From: Euperipatoides rowelli
Lineage: Eukaryota; Onychophora; Udeonychophora; Euonychophora; Peripatopsidae
NCBI GenBank assembly: GCA_003024985.2
Contig: PXIH01S0002513.1
DNA length: 28,128 bases
Direction: 5' to 3' (one strand)
The notes under the pieces are model-generated. The model saw only the letters and a program-made list of their open reading frames with translations, was not told where the DNA came from and did not search any database. Both the position numbers and the translations under genes were made by a program. This document shows, in pieces, positions 1 to 9,630 of this stretch (positions within the stretch are counted from its first letter, which is position 1; each line of letters starts with the position of its first letter).

Positions 1-1372
1 ATATACTCTGTATATATACCGTATATATTGAATCTGCATTAAATAATGGCCAAAGAGTTTTTAACCATTTGGAATATTAATTGGCCTATGAAATATTAGC
101 CCACAGCCAGCCAGCCAAACATTAATGATAAGATTAATATTCATAAGTGTAGCGCGGTCAGTGGCACATGCCGCACTTCACAGAATCATTATACAGTAAA
201 TTATGGTTATCTAGTTTTACAATTAATAATTCATTAAAGAAACAACTATATATTTGTAAATCACCTGCTATGTCAGCAATTGGTCCATTTTACTCATTAA
301 CATAATCACCTACATAATCTATTACTGTTAAAACATTTCATCTTGCCTAAGCTAGTTTAGTCAGTAACTTCTAATTGGTACTGATCACACAGCGGAACAA
401 TTTTATTGAATAAAGAATTCATGGTCAACTTAGGAGGGAGTCTAAGCTGCATGAGATTGGATGATTGTGCAGGGGAAACTCCAGACATTGACCAGTTTAT
501 GAAACATTAAAAGAGGAGAGGAAAAAGGAAAGACCCATAAAAGAATAGTTAAATGTCTGATGGTTTTGCCAAAAACTTATGCCAGACCAAAGAGACAATC
601 AAACAGTCTTCTAAGCTAAAGTAAGAACTTAGTCTGAACTTTAGATAGACGACCGACCATAATTTCAATGTGAAGACAACACTAAATAATGATGTAGAAC
701 CACTAGACAATCTATAATGTTACTACCTGAACACCAAAGAGGAACCAACCATCTACTCCGGTATCATAAACTGTTTATAGTTATTCTTATTTAACATTAT
801 TGCCTTACAAAATTCTTGTAGGCCTAATAATTAGTTTATTAAGTTATCATATAGAACTTTGTCAAACCTGAATTATATGTATAGGGCTAATCACTAAATA
901 TAAGTACCGGTATACTTTTTTTTTTTTTTAAAATATGTTTCCCCCTGAAGGGTGAAACTTCCAGTTTATTTTACAATATATACAATGTACAATCTTCTAT
1001 ACAGGATACAACAGTGATGATTATTCAATGTGTACTTTTCAGTTCCTGGCCCACCATAATTCCAATTCTGGAGTGAAAATTACATTTTAGGTATACCTAC
1101 AACAAGAAAAATTCCCCACGTTCTTCATAGAATTTATTTATTTTTTTGTTTTTTTTTTGCCGGAAGAATTAATTTTATTTGCATGGGCTACAAAAAGTTA
1201 AAACGTGTTAAATAATTGACTCAAGTTTTGCACAAATTTTTTTTTTAAACACGTAAAACATGGTAAAATGCTAGAAAAGATGACAAAATAGTATTATTCA
1301 TAAAATCCGGCTGGACGTTTTTTTTTAGTAGAAAAAGAGGACATGTCCAGTGACATCGATAAAATAAGATTG
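1..1372. other. AT-rich sequence with no recognised gene
   Basis: No convincing exon, RNA gene or complete repeat was recognised. A T-run at about 917-929 and a T-rich stretch at about 1137-1158 are present. The part near 420-760 is less AT-biased than its surroundings but is closed in all frames over exon-like lengths. It could contain non-coding Drosha exon sequence or decayed repeats; neither can be shown. Confidence 0.4.
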
Positions 1373-1380
1373 GTCTAGAT

Positions 1381-1666
1381 CAGTGTTTTCGAATTAAATT
1401 TGGCCACAGAACCCTTTCAAACTCGTTAAAAATTTGCCTCGGCAGTAATATAGCCCTGCCCCAGAATTTCTTCTCTGTGCTGTTTAGCTTCTGTAATTAG
1501 TTACATATCACTGTAGGCTACTTATAATCCACCAATGTTTAAATAAGTTTTATATTCCTTTTTTTTTAATATTCAAATGTTATTGTAATTGTAATTTTTT
1601 CATGGAACCCTAATGTTCACCTCATGGAACCCCAGGGTTCCACGGGATCCTATTTGGGTAACACAG
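1381..1666. mobile_element. hAT-type MITE, 286 bp
   Basis: The ends are imperfect inverted repeats: CAGTGTTTTCGAAT at the left, and CTGTGTTACCCAAAT when the right end is reverse-complemented. The flanks are gTCTAGAt (1373-1380) and aTCTAGAt (1667-1674), an 8-bp target duplication with one mismatch and the nTCTAGAn form usual for hAT insertions. Inside, repeated GGAACCC motifs near the right end (for example CATGGAACCCCAGGGTTCC) are typical of animal hAT MITEs. No coding capacity. Confidence 0.75.
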
Positions 1667-1674
1667 ATCTAGAT

Positions 1675-2025
1675 CAAGGCTTCTTAAACTTTTTCCACTA
1701 ACGTCTGCCCTTTTCATCGGGAAATTTTTACGTGACACCAGTATATAGGTATATATAATATGCTAATCAAAAATTTATTGATGATAAATAATAAATAAAT
1801 TTATTTTAAAACAAGCCCTTGATATACATATACAGTAGCCTACATATAATTTTACTATTTATTAAAGACGAAAAAAAATTTACATACTAATGAGATGAAT
1901 GTGCTTGTTTGTCTTTACAGAAACACATCAAATTCATTAATCATTTGATTTTAAATTAATTTTTACTGTTGCCAAATTTTTCACGACCCCATATGTCTCC
2001 TATAGAACTAATTTAAAAAGTCTTC
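1675..2025. mobile_element. Probable second hAT-type remnant abutting the previous one
   Basis: It starts CAAGGCTTCTTAAACTTTTT directly after the right target duplication of the 1381-1666 element, a sequence closely resembling hAT MITE ends (CAGTG..TTCTTAAACTTTTT). Motifs such as TTTTCATCGGGAAATTTTTACGTGAC and, near 1975, AAATTTTTCACGACCCC are also typical of hAT MITEs. The right border and its target duplication could not be fixed; the end given is approximate. Confidence 0.45.
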
Positions 2026-2711
2026 TTATTTTCAAGTTCAAGACTCTTAAATCTTGTCCTCTTGTGAATAATCTGTTTTTGCTAAATGACTTTATTGCTA
2101 CTAGAGGTCACCACTTGAATTTCATTGTCAGTCAACAGTAGATGGCTTATCCATAAAAAAATGGCAGTTCAACATACTGTATATCTGTTAACTGCTGGAA
2201 TGGCCTTCCTAAATATCTCATTAATTAAAATAATGTATTTTCTTTCAAATATAATCTGAATATTAGATCCAGAGTAGATTTTAATTATGATTTGGTATCG
2301 TCACTGTTTCAATATTACTCTTTTGTTAATATTTTTTCTTCTTGTTTCTCTGCTTTGGATCATTTATAATAGTATTTGTATTAGCCTAATATATGTTTCT
2401 CTTTTTGAATGTCTCCTTTTGTTTCTTTGTTATTTTTTTTTAGTGAATTTGTAGTAGTTTGTTAAATATTTACTATTTATTATGCACTCAAACCTATCAT
2501 AATAATTTAATAATTAATGTTATTATAGGCCTAATATTATATTAAGTTTGTCTATAAACATAAAAAAATAGATATAACCAAATACTTATGCACAGTATAT
2601 AATTATAATTAAAAATATATAATATTGGGATACTGTAGCCTATTTAATAACATTTATTGTATGTTATTTTTTGTCACGTTTGGATTCACATGTAATGATG
2701 TAAGCCTACAG

Positions 2712-4872
2712 CAGGGGTGGACTGGAAGAGGTAGACTATGTAGCCCTGTGATTTTGATAGTTGACCAGCCCAAACATTAAGCGACAGTTAGGTGTTTGCT
2801 CTTAGTGGGGTCTAGAGATAAACCTTTGTGGAGGGGGAGGGGGGGGGGTTGAGCTATCATCTAATTTTAAAAATAATTTGAGACTAATTTGCTGTACTCT
2901 TATTGAAAATGTTACATGTAAACAAGAATATGGATTGTCATTGGTTTATTTGTGATTTCTTATTCTATATATTCAAAGTTATCTTCATATCTGAGAGACA
3001 ATTCATTATCCACAACCTGTGGCTGCACCTCTAGCAGCCAAGGTTTTTTTTTCTTTCTTTATGAATAGGCTAGTAGAGTTAAATGTTAAAATTATTTCCC
3101 TGATGACATTGGTGGTACTACTGTAGATCATTCAACTGTAAATAGCTTTTCTTTACGGAATAATATGATAATATAAAAGAATGTTATTTATTTGATTTTT
3201 AAATTAATATTAAAATTATTAAATTATTTTCCTTTATTTTTTGGTCTTTATAAAATGAACAGCAATTGGAAAGTAAAAGATATGCTTCCCCCCTTATAAT
3301 GTTGATTAATTAAAAATTGAACTGAGCCATAGGATTTGTGCAATTATTACTTGATTAGTAAACGAAATGTTTTCAGAAATATTAACTTTTTTAAAACAAA
3401 ATTCATTGTTTACTTACAGAGAACCTTAATTTCTTTCCTTTTCTCTTCCTCCTCCCCCCCCCCCCCCTTCCTAATTAATTCTCAGGGAGGAGGGAGGCTA
3501 AACCTTTAATCATTTTTATACATATATAAAGTAATTAGTTGATAATTCTTCATCTAGAGATACTATATTTATCTTAAATTCCTTGTAATTGCAACTCAAA
3601 TTTTATTTTACTTATCAATATTTTATTACAGAATTCTAATTTTAATCCTGATTTCTGTATTATTTTTATTTCTAATCATTGTTGCAATGTCTTTATTGGA
3701 TGCAATTCCCTTTTAAAAAATCTTATTATTCATTAAAAAGAAATTACAATATTTATTAAAAAGGGGTGCAGTCAAGGGTGGACTTAAATGGGTTGGATGG
3801 GCCCCCCATGGTACCAGCAAAATGTTATTATTTATTTATTTATTTTTATTTAGGGAGGGGGGGGGTGCAAATAAGCTCCTCTGCTCCTGTAATGGTTGTT
3901 TTTTATTCTAATCATACATATTATTTTTGTTGGTATTTTTTTGTTTGTTTTTATGCTAGATATCTCACTAATTTACTTATTGTTTTCCCTAGTGGCACTG
4001 AATAGCTCATAGATTAGAATGATTGTTTATTTCAGAAGCAAATAAATTTGAACAGCATTCAAGTAAAATCGAAAGTTTAAAAATACTAATGGCCAAAAAA
4101 TAAAAAGCTTATCAAATCAGACAGTCAACAAAATGTCCAGTCAACTAAAAAAAAAGATTATCAAAAATATTTACAACATAAATAGAAACAAGGTGCCCAT
4201 GAGTGGGGTGCCAAGAGTAAGCTACGCCCTGGGTACCAAAGAGTCATGGTCCACCACTAAGTGCATTGAGGTATAAAAATAGTTTATAATAAACAATCAA
4301 CCATACAATATTCCAGAAAAATAAGAAGTACACAAAATATAATGTATAGAATTGATGGGATATTATTTCATACAAACGAATGCTATCCATAACAATTTGA
4401 AGAAGAAAACAAGGTAAATCTTAACAGTGAAATACATGTCTAACCTTTTAATTTAAAAGAATACAAAATACTGTTATAGGCCTACTGTAATGAAGTTTAT
4501 TAATTTTACATTGTTACTATTTTTATCATTCTCTCTCTCTCTCTTTTTTTTTTTTACTTATTAAATCTCATCTATGTGAAGGCTTCCACTTACTATCATC
4601 TAATAAATCACTACTGAATTAACATTATGATATAAGCATTTATGCAACTGTTGATTACTGTTGTTTGACAAATCTCAAATGAACTTTTTTTTCTTTGTAT
4701 TGGTCATTCTTAATAAATAAATAAATTTTTTACTTTGTCATCTCTCATTATTATTATTATTAGGCTATTATTTTTATCACATTTTATTTATTTTTTCAGT
4801 TAGGCACTTTTGTTTAATTATCAAAGCAGCCTGGTGATTGCACCGGTAACACCTATGGCTAGTTCACCCCTG
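2712..4872. mobile_element. hAT-type non-autonomous element, about 2.16 kb, with a nested insertion
   Basis: The left end CAGGGGTGGACTGG and the right end read in reverse complement CAGGGGTGAACTAG match at 12 of 14 positions. Flanks gCcTAcAg (2704-2711) and gTcTAtAg (4873-4880) agree at 6 of 8 positions, consistent with an old hAT target duplication. The inside is AT-rich with G/C homopolymer runs (2828-2850, 3456-3467, 3855-3866) and a CT run near 4530. No transposase remnant was recognised. A further element sits inside at 3773-4259. Confidence 0.55.
3773..4259. mobile_element. Nested hAT-like MITE, 487 bp
   Basis: The left end CAAGGGTGGAC and the right end in reverse complement TAGTGGTGGAC match at 8 of 11 positions. 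Flanks GGTGCAGT (3765-3772) and AGTGCATT (4260-4267) agree at 6 of 8 positions. The evidence is limited to the ends, so the call is moderate. It lies inside the 2712-4872 element and so would be the younger insertion. Confidence 0.45.
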
Positions 4873-4880
4873 GTCTATAG

Positions 4881-5256
4881 TATAACTTACATTTTTTCTT
4901 CTTCTTTTCTATTTTAACATTGTATAGGCCGTATATAATGTACTGTATAATCATCTTAATATTATGAAAAGATTTTCCAGATCTAGAAATGAGACAGAAA
5001 TACTATTATAATTGATTATAATGATTTATATTCACTATAATGTATTGTATGTGGTCTCAATTGTATTTTGATTTCTTGATAATATTGTATACCATATTAA
5101 TAATGTGACCCTTTTTTTGTAAATCTTTATGAGAATATTAATTGTAAGATAGATTAAAATAATGTGTCTTAGGTTTAAACTCCTCTGCTAATTTATTAAG
5201 CTTATTTATAAATATAAAAAGTCGTCAGATGAGATGACCAAACTTATTTATCGGTT
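4881..5256. other. AT-rich sequence, nothing recognised
   Basis: No open reading frame of note, RNA gene or repeat end was seen between the two hAT elements. Confidence 0.4.
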
Positions 5257-5264
5257 CTGTACAG

Positions 5265-5609
5265 AAGTGGCTCCCAACGTTTTTACATGTGAGGACCACT
5301 TTTCCAACTACGAGATAAGTTGTGGTCTACCAGCTCTCTCTCTCTCACACACACACAAATAGATATGATTATTTGATGAGCTTTTTTTTTGGTAGGAGTA
5401 CCAGAGTGTTTGTAATATAACAATACCATAATCAATTGTTTTAGAAAGAATATGCCTATATTCAATTACACAACTTAAGGATTAGTTGCAAAACTAAAAA
5501 TGTAGGATTTTTTTTTTAAATCACCGGATGATGCTCCAGGGACCACCTGATGATGCCCCAGGGAGCACTTGGGACTTGTGGTCCACGGACCACAGGTTGG
5601 AAAACACTG
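5265..5609. mobile_element. hAT-type MITE, 345 bp, with perfect 8-bp target duplication
   Basis: Flanked on both sides by the palindromic octamer CTGTACAG (5257-5264 and 5610-5617), which fits the hAT target pattern nTnnnnAn. The ends are AAGTGGCTCCCAAC and, in reverse complement, CAGTGTTTTCCAAC (10 of 14 matching; the canonical first C has mutated on the left). GACCAC(TT/CTG) motifs recur at both ends, as in many animal hAT MITEs. It contains a (TC)n(AC)n microsatellite at about 5334-5357. The ORF on the - strand here is fortuitous. Confidence 0.85.
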
Positions 5610-5617
5610 CTGTACAG

Positions 5618-6246
5618 TATATGATTATAAGTAAAAAAATATAATATTGCAATTGTGAGGGGTGGTGTGCCTACTTTATATGATTTATTTTTTTAACTTT
5701 TTATTTAAAGGCTATTCATTATTATGATTTTGGTCAAAATAAAGGAATAAAGTTTTTTTTTAAACTACTTCTATCTCTTACCTTTACCATTGTTTCCTGT
5801 GATAAAGTATATTTAATTTACATGAATTTGAATTACATGATTTCCAGGAGCATAACTTCTGTGTAAAATGAGATACCTATAAGCCTACTGTATATACAAT
5901 ATAGAGTAGCTATCCTATACAATATACGGTAGCCAATATATTATTGTAATTTGCCCTTTAAGATTATACTTTACAATGCTGTAAATGGCTTTAAATGACT
6001 AATCTTGTTGAATAAACATAGAGTATGTTATTCATTCTTATTATCTTGAAAAAATTATTAGTTTATAATTTAACTATTGTTTTAATGTACAACAGCCAAT
6101 TTCATTATTTTTAGCTAGGTGTTATCTTAAAATAAAATTGCATTACTGTGAAATGTTTATATTTTTTCTTTCTTTATTTTAAAAATGTTTTTAAAGCTGT
6201 TATTTAGTTAGAACTATAGCTGTAGCCTATATAATTTTTTTTTTAG
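5618..6246. other. Intron sequence upstream of the first visible Drosha exon
   Basis: AT-rich, with no exon recognised. It ends in a T-run and the AG acceptor at 6245-6246 used by the exon at 6247. Confidence 0.5.
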
Positions 6247-7013
6247 GGACCAGTACCAAATTTTCTAAGACCTGAAATTTTTAGAAATCCTCCACCATTT
6301 CATGGTCCTCTTATTCCTCCTCATTGTTTTCCTCATCCACCTGGTCCTCCTTATCCTGCTAGAATGCCACCTTCTAGACCTCCAATGCCAATACAGTGGA
6401 ATTATCCTAATTGGGAACCTACCCAACACCATCCACCACCACCTCCTCCACCACCACCACCACCCCCTCCTCATAATCCTATCTATCCTCAGCAGCCTTT
6501 TGTTGCTCGAAAAACTCAGTATCCTGAACTGCCACCTTCAACAATTGACTCCAGTTATGCAACTCCTAAAACATCACCTGTGCCACATAGAAGTGAAAAT
6601 GTTGTACTATCACCACATTGGTCATATAGAAGCTTCTTGCCATCATCTGAGGAATCAACAAAACACAGTCGGGAGTATTGTGATGACCATACTAAAGAAA
6701 GCTATTCAGAAACTTCACACACACGTCAAGATTCAGGTCATAGACGACACAAATCCTCAGAGCGTTACCATTCTAGTGATTCTAGGCGCAAAAAAGATTC
6801 CAAACGAAAAAAAGATTCCAGAAGAAAAAGGGATAGCAGCAAACGACCACATAGTTCTGAAAAACGACCATACTGTTCTGAAAAAGAAAAACGACCACAC
6901 AGTTCTGAAAAAGAAAAACGACCACACAGTTCTGAAAAAGAAAAACGACCACATAATTCTGAAAAAGAAAAACGACGCCATCATTCCCGTAAAGATGATT
7001 CTTATTCAAAAAG
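6247..7013 (+). CDS. DROSHA: Drosha exon, Pro-rich and R/S/K-rich N-terminal region (first visible exon)
   Basis: Encodes 255 codons plus two bases of an Arg codon, read in phase 0 from an AG acceptor behind a T-run (AG at 6245-6246) to an AG|GTTTGT donor at 7014. Drosha is the nuclear RNase III that, with Pasha/DGCR8, cuts pri-miRNAs. The exon begins GPVPNFLRPEIF, resembling the proline-rich N-terminus of animal Drosha, and continues with many PP and PxP motifs and 13 consecutive prolines (codons 6433-6471). It then changes to an S/R/K/H/E-rich stretch such as KESYSETSHTRQDSGHRRHK and basic KKDSKRKKDSRRKRD, comparable to the RS-rich region of Drosha, which carries nuclear-localisation signals. 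It closes with a tandem repeat (6841-6969). The ATG at 6364 is internal: the open frame extends upstream to the acceptor with matching composition, so the true start lies in an unseen upstream exon. Low-complexity sequence alone would not prove identity; the downstream exons do. Confidence 0.85.
6841..6969 (+). repeat. In-frame coding minisatellite, 27-bp unit (KRPHSSEKE)
   Basis: Five consecutive units lie inside the first Drosha exon, starting at 6841 (21-bp short version), 6862, 6889, 6916 and 6943, each beginning AAACGACCAC/T. A degenerate start follows at 6970. The encoded unit is KRPHSSEKE with variants KRPYCSEKE and KRPHNSEKE. All length changes are multiples of three, so the frame is kept. 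Copies at 6889 and 6916 are identical, indicating recent duplication. Confidence 0.9.
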
Positions 7014-7080
7014 GTTTGTTAAAATTTAAGAAATACGTTTATTCTTTAAATTAATATGCATTACCGGTATATATTTAGAC

Positions 7081-7905
7081 CAGGGTTCTTATCCGGTGGA
7101 GGTGTACCACTGGTGGTTACATGAAAGGAGACTTAGTGGTATGTGAATAATAGGGGTATGATCTATTTTTTTTTTTCAATTATGAAAAATAAAAATTTCC
7201 ACATCTAAAGGTAAATTGTTACATTTTTTTTCTCATCTGAGTAGAGTAACTGTTCTTATTGCTCAACCAAAGAATATACAAAATAATGTGCTTTCACCGA
7301 TGCACAATTTATTTTTATTTTTATGGGCATGACTGAACGGTATCTCTTTGCACAGAATGTTTCAGTTTGGGTTGTAGTTTTGCAAATATGATTACTTGAA
7401 ATTGTCTGAAATTAATTGGTACTTGCACATGGGATCCAGGCGCTGGTTAAATCTTTTTTTTTTATTCTTTGCTTAATCAAAAAAAACTTTATGCTTTTAT
7501 TTGCTAATTTTTTATTATACTTAGTCACCTGTCACATGTTTAATGTTAAACTACGGTAGTTGGAGTTAGAGTTCAGGTTAAGATAATGGTTTGGAATGTA
7601 CATAATGCAATACCGTCTGCATTATTATTGTATTAAATAATTAACAGAATTTTTCTAAGATTAATAAAAAGTAGTTTTACGTTATCATAAATATGATGGA
7701 CTGTACTTGATGTTAATAATCCTGTCTTTAAAGCCGTATCCCTTTGTTTAATTTTTGCATTATAAACAAAATAAAATTATGCATAATTTATAACTTGCTC
7801 TATTAGTTGAATATTCTTAGCTTTTCTTTTTAATACAAATACATAGGTGGTACCAAAATTTTTGTTTTTTGTGGTACACGTATTTAAAAAGGTTGATAAT
7901 CTCTT
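7081..7905. mobile_element. hAT-type non-autonomous element, 825 bp, in Drosha intron 1
   Basis: Perfect 8-bp duplication ATTTAGAC at 7073-7080 and 7906-7913. The left end CAGGGTTCTTATCC and the right end in reverse complement AAGAGATTATCAACC are degenerate inverted repeats. Both are followed inward by the shared GTGTACCAC motif (7105-7113, and GTGGTACAC at 7871-7879). GTGGTA/TACCAC motifs near both ends are a hallmark of one animal hAT MITE group. The insertion lies only 67 bases after the exon donor at 7014. No open frame of note. Confidence 0.85.
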
Positions 7906-7913
7906 ATTTAGAC

Positions 7914-8599
7914 GGCTATTATTAAAGATATGTTAGATTTTTGTATTTAACTCTTTGATTCCGCTTTTAACGGCAGGTAGAAAACAAAATGTTTTCCAGT
8001 CACAGACGGGACATTCAGTTTATCATTGCCATATATTGATTGATCTTTCTTGTTAAATTGAATTTTCATAGCATGAAGAAAGATTAAATATCTATCAGTC
8101 AGCTACTGTACTTATGATCTCTGATTAAATTCAGTTGCGTTAAAAATTTCAATAAACAATATACAGTATGTACAATGAGCATTTCTGGGTTTTGCAGTAG
8201 ATATTGGCTTCCAGTCATTGTTTTAATCAAAGCACATTCTTTTAGAAGACCGATGGTACATAATCCATTTGAGAAAAATGGTGTGTTAAAATAAATAAGA
8301 TATCATTAACTTGTCATTATAACTTTATATAACTTAAGATCTAAGATCAGGAAAATAGAAATAGAAAATAGCTGGCTGGAATTCAATTTACGGATTCCCC
8401 AAAATGACCACCATCTATCAGACATAATGCATCGATAATTCTGATGACTTAATGTTTGGTTATTGTTTTAGACTTAGAGCATGCTGTGATACTTGTATTG
8501 ACTTCTGGCTTGGACTTACTATGATATTCATGTCTAAGTTAGGATCATTGTGGTGTCAAGGTTAGTGATCGTTTACTAAAATCGTAAATAATAAACATC
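7914..8599. other. Intron 1 sequence, nothing recognised
   Basis: AT-rich sequence without coding signal. Short TACAGTA-type words occur near 8107 and 8162. Confidence 0.4.
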
Positions 8600-8695
8600 T
8601 TGGCCATCTTGGGTGATCCATGAACTTAATTCTTGCCAAGTAGCTAAACGTTTCGACAAGTGAAATCTGGCATCTTCAGTTGTTTTACATTTTAA
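8600..8695 (-). mobile_element. Possible Penelope-like element 3'-end fragment with ribozyme-like motif
   Basis: On the - strand the segment reads CTGAAGATGCCAGATTTCAC, then TTGTCGAAACGTTTAGC. The spacing of CTGAAGA...CGAAACGTT resembles the terminal regions of Penelope-like elements, which are known to carry hammerhead ribozyme cores (CTGATGA...GAAA). The first core box departs from consensus (A for T), so it is likely inactive. No reverse-transcriptase remnant was found beside it. Confidence 0.4.
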
Positions 8696-9245
8696 ATTTA
8701 TAATGTTTATGAGAGATTGTATCTGTAATTTTGGATGGAAAATTTAGTCAAATGAGATAGACTAGGCAGGAAGTATGTAGTGCAGATTTATTTACATCTC
8801 TTATAAAATAATGTTGGAAAAATGTAATAAAAACAACAGAAATAACAGCCGATTAAGTATAATTAAATAAAGAAGTAAAAAAAATTCATATAGCCTAATT
8901 AAACGTCAAGTCAAACGGTGTAATGTTTTTCACACTTCTATGAAACAAATAATTTTTCTGTAACTAGAATACAAGATTGTTTTTCTTATATAAAGTACGA
9001 TAGCATATCTTATAAAAAATTTGAAATTGATAAAGAATCAAACGGAAGAGCTGAGCTTCCTATTGTCAACTTTTGTTTTTAAGTTGAAACACAATTCTGT
9101 GATCATTGAATAATATGGTGAATTGTTGTTGATTTTAAGCTGTTTATCAGGATTAAGAGTGATTTGTATAAAGTTGTATACAGTATATTCTGTAGATCAG
9201 TAATCCCATTGTATTTAATTTATTTTCAAACATTAATTTCTCTAG
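8696..9245. other. End of intron 1, nothing recognised
   Basis: AT-rich intron sequence ending in the acceptor TTTCTCTAG before the 156-nt exon. Confidence 0.4.
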
Positions 9246-9401
9246 ACATTCGACCAATAGTAGCCGGGACAAGCATTTATCATGTAGCAAAGACAAAAGG
9301 CATAGTTCAAAGCCAACAAGGCAAACAAGCAAATTACCGATTGCAAGTGTTACTATTTCTAGACAAGAGTTAATCCCCAGGCATGACAACACACCTCAGA
9401 G
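9246..9401 (+). CDS. DROSHA: Drosha exon, short S/K/R-rich linker (156 nt, frame-preserving)
   Basis: This exon has no ATG and is easily missed. It follows the acceptor TTTCTCTAG (AG at 9244-9245) and ends at AG|GTAATT. The first base A completes the AG left by the previous exon to give AGA (Arg). Then 51 codons are open, and the last AG is completed by the A that opens the next exon. The product runs RHSTNSSRDKHLSCSKDKRH, then SSKPTRQTSKLPIASV, then TISRQELIPRHDNTPQ, in keeping with the S/K/R-rich linker. Its length is a multiple of three and both borders are phase 2, so skipping it leaves the frame intact. In one-to-one order it falls between the RS-like region and the HSRSSEKKHKKKEE segment, as expected for Drosha. 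Exon status rests on phase compatibility and composition, not on a conserved domain. Confidence 0.72.
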
Positions 9402-9630
9402 GTAATTTTATATTTTATAAGATATGGCAATATATATTTTTCTTAATTCAATTATTTTTTATAGGCTATTTAGAAAGAAAATATTATTTGAAAGTATGTT
9501 TATTATTAGTTCTTTAATATTAGTTGAAATATTCTGCATTAGAATGGTATGTTTAGTACTAGTATAAACTGTATATGTACAGCATATATAATACTGTATA
9601 TGTACATTATACATAGGCTACAGTACATTA

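Noticed and set aside
6364-6366. ATG as the start codon of a 221-residue gene
   Set aside because: The frame is open upstream to a good acceptor with matching composition, and the ORF's last residues and stop lie beyond the GT donor at 7014.
6302-7054. Long +2-frame ORF (250 residues) overlapping the first Drosha exon, and - strand ORFs at 6265-6474, 6757-6984 and 6782-7009
   Set aside because: They are frame shadows of the proline and KRPHSSEKE repeats; the phase-0 frame joins correctly to the downstream exons.
9153-9392. Small ORFs on both strands at 9153-9392
   Set aside because: They overlap the 156-nt Drosha exon in other frames; the exon frame has splice borders and the right phase.
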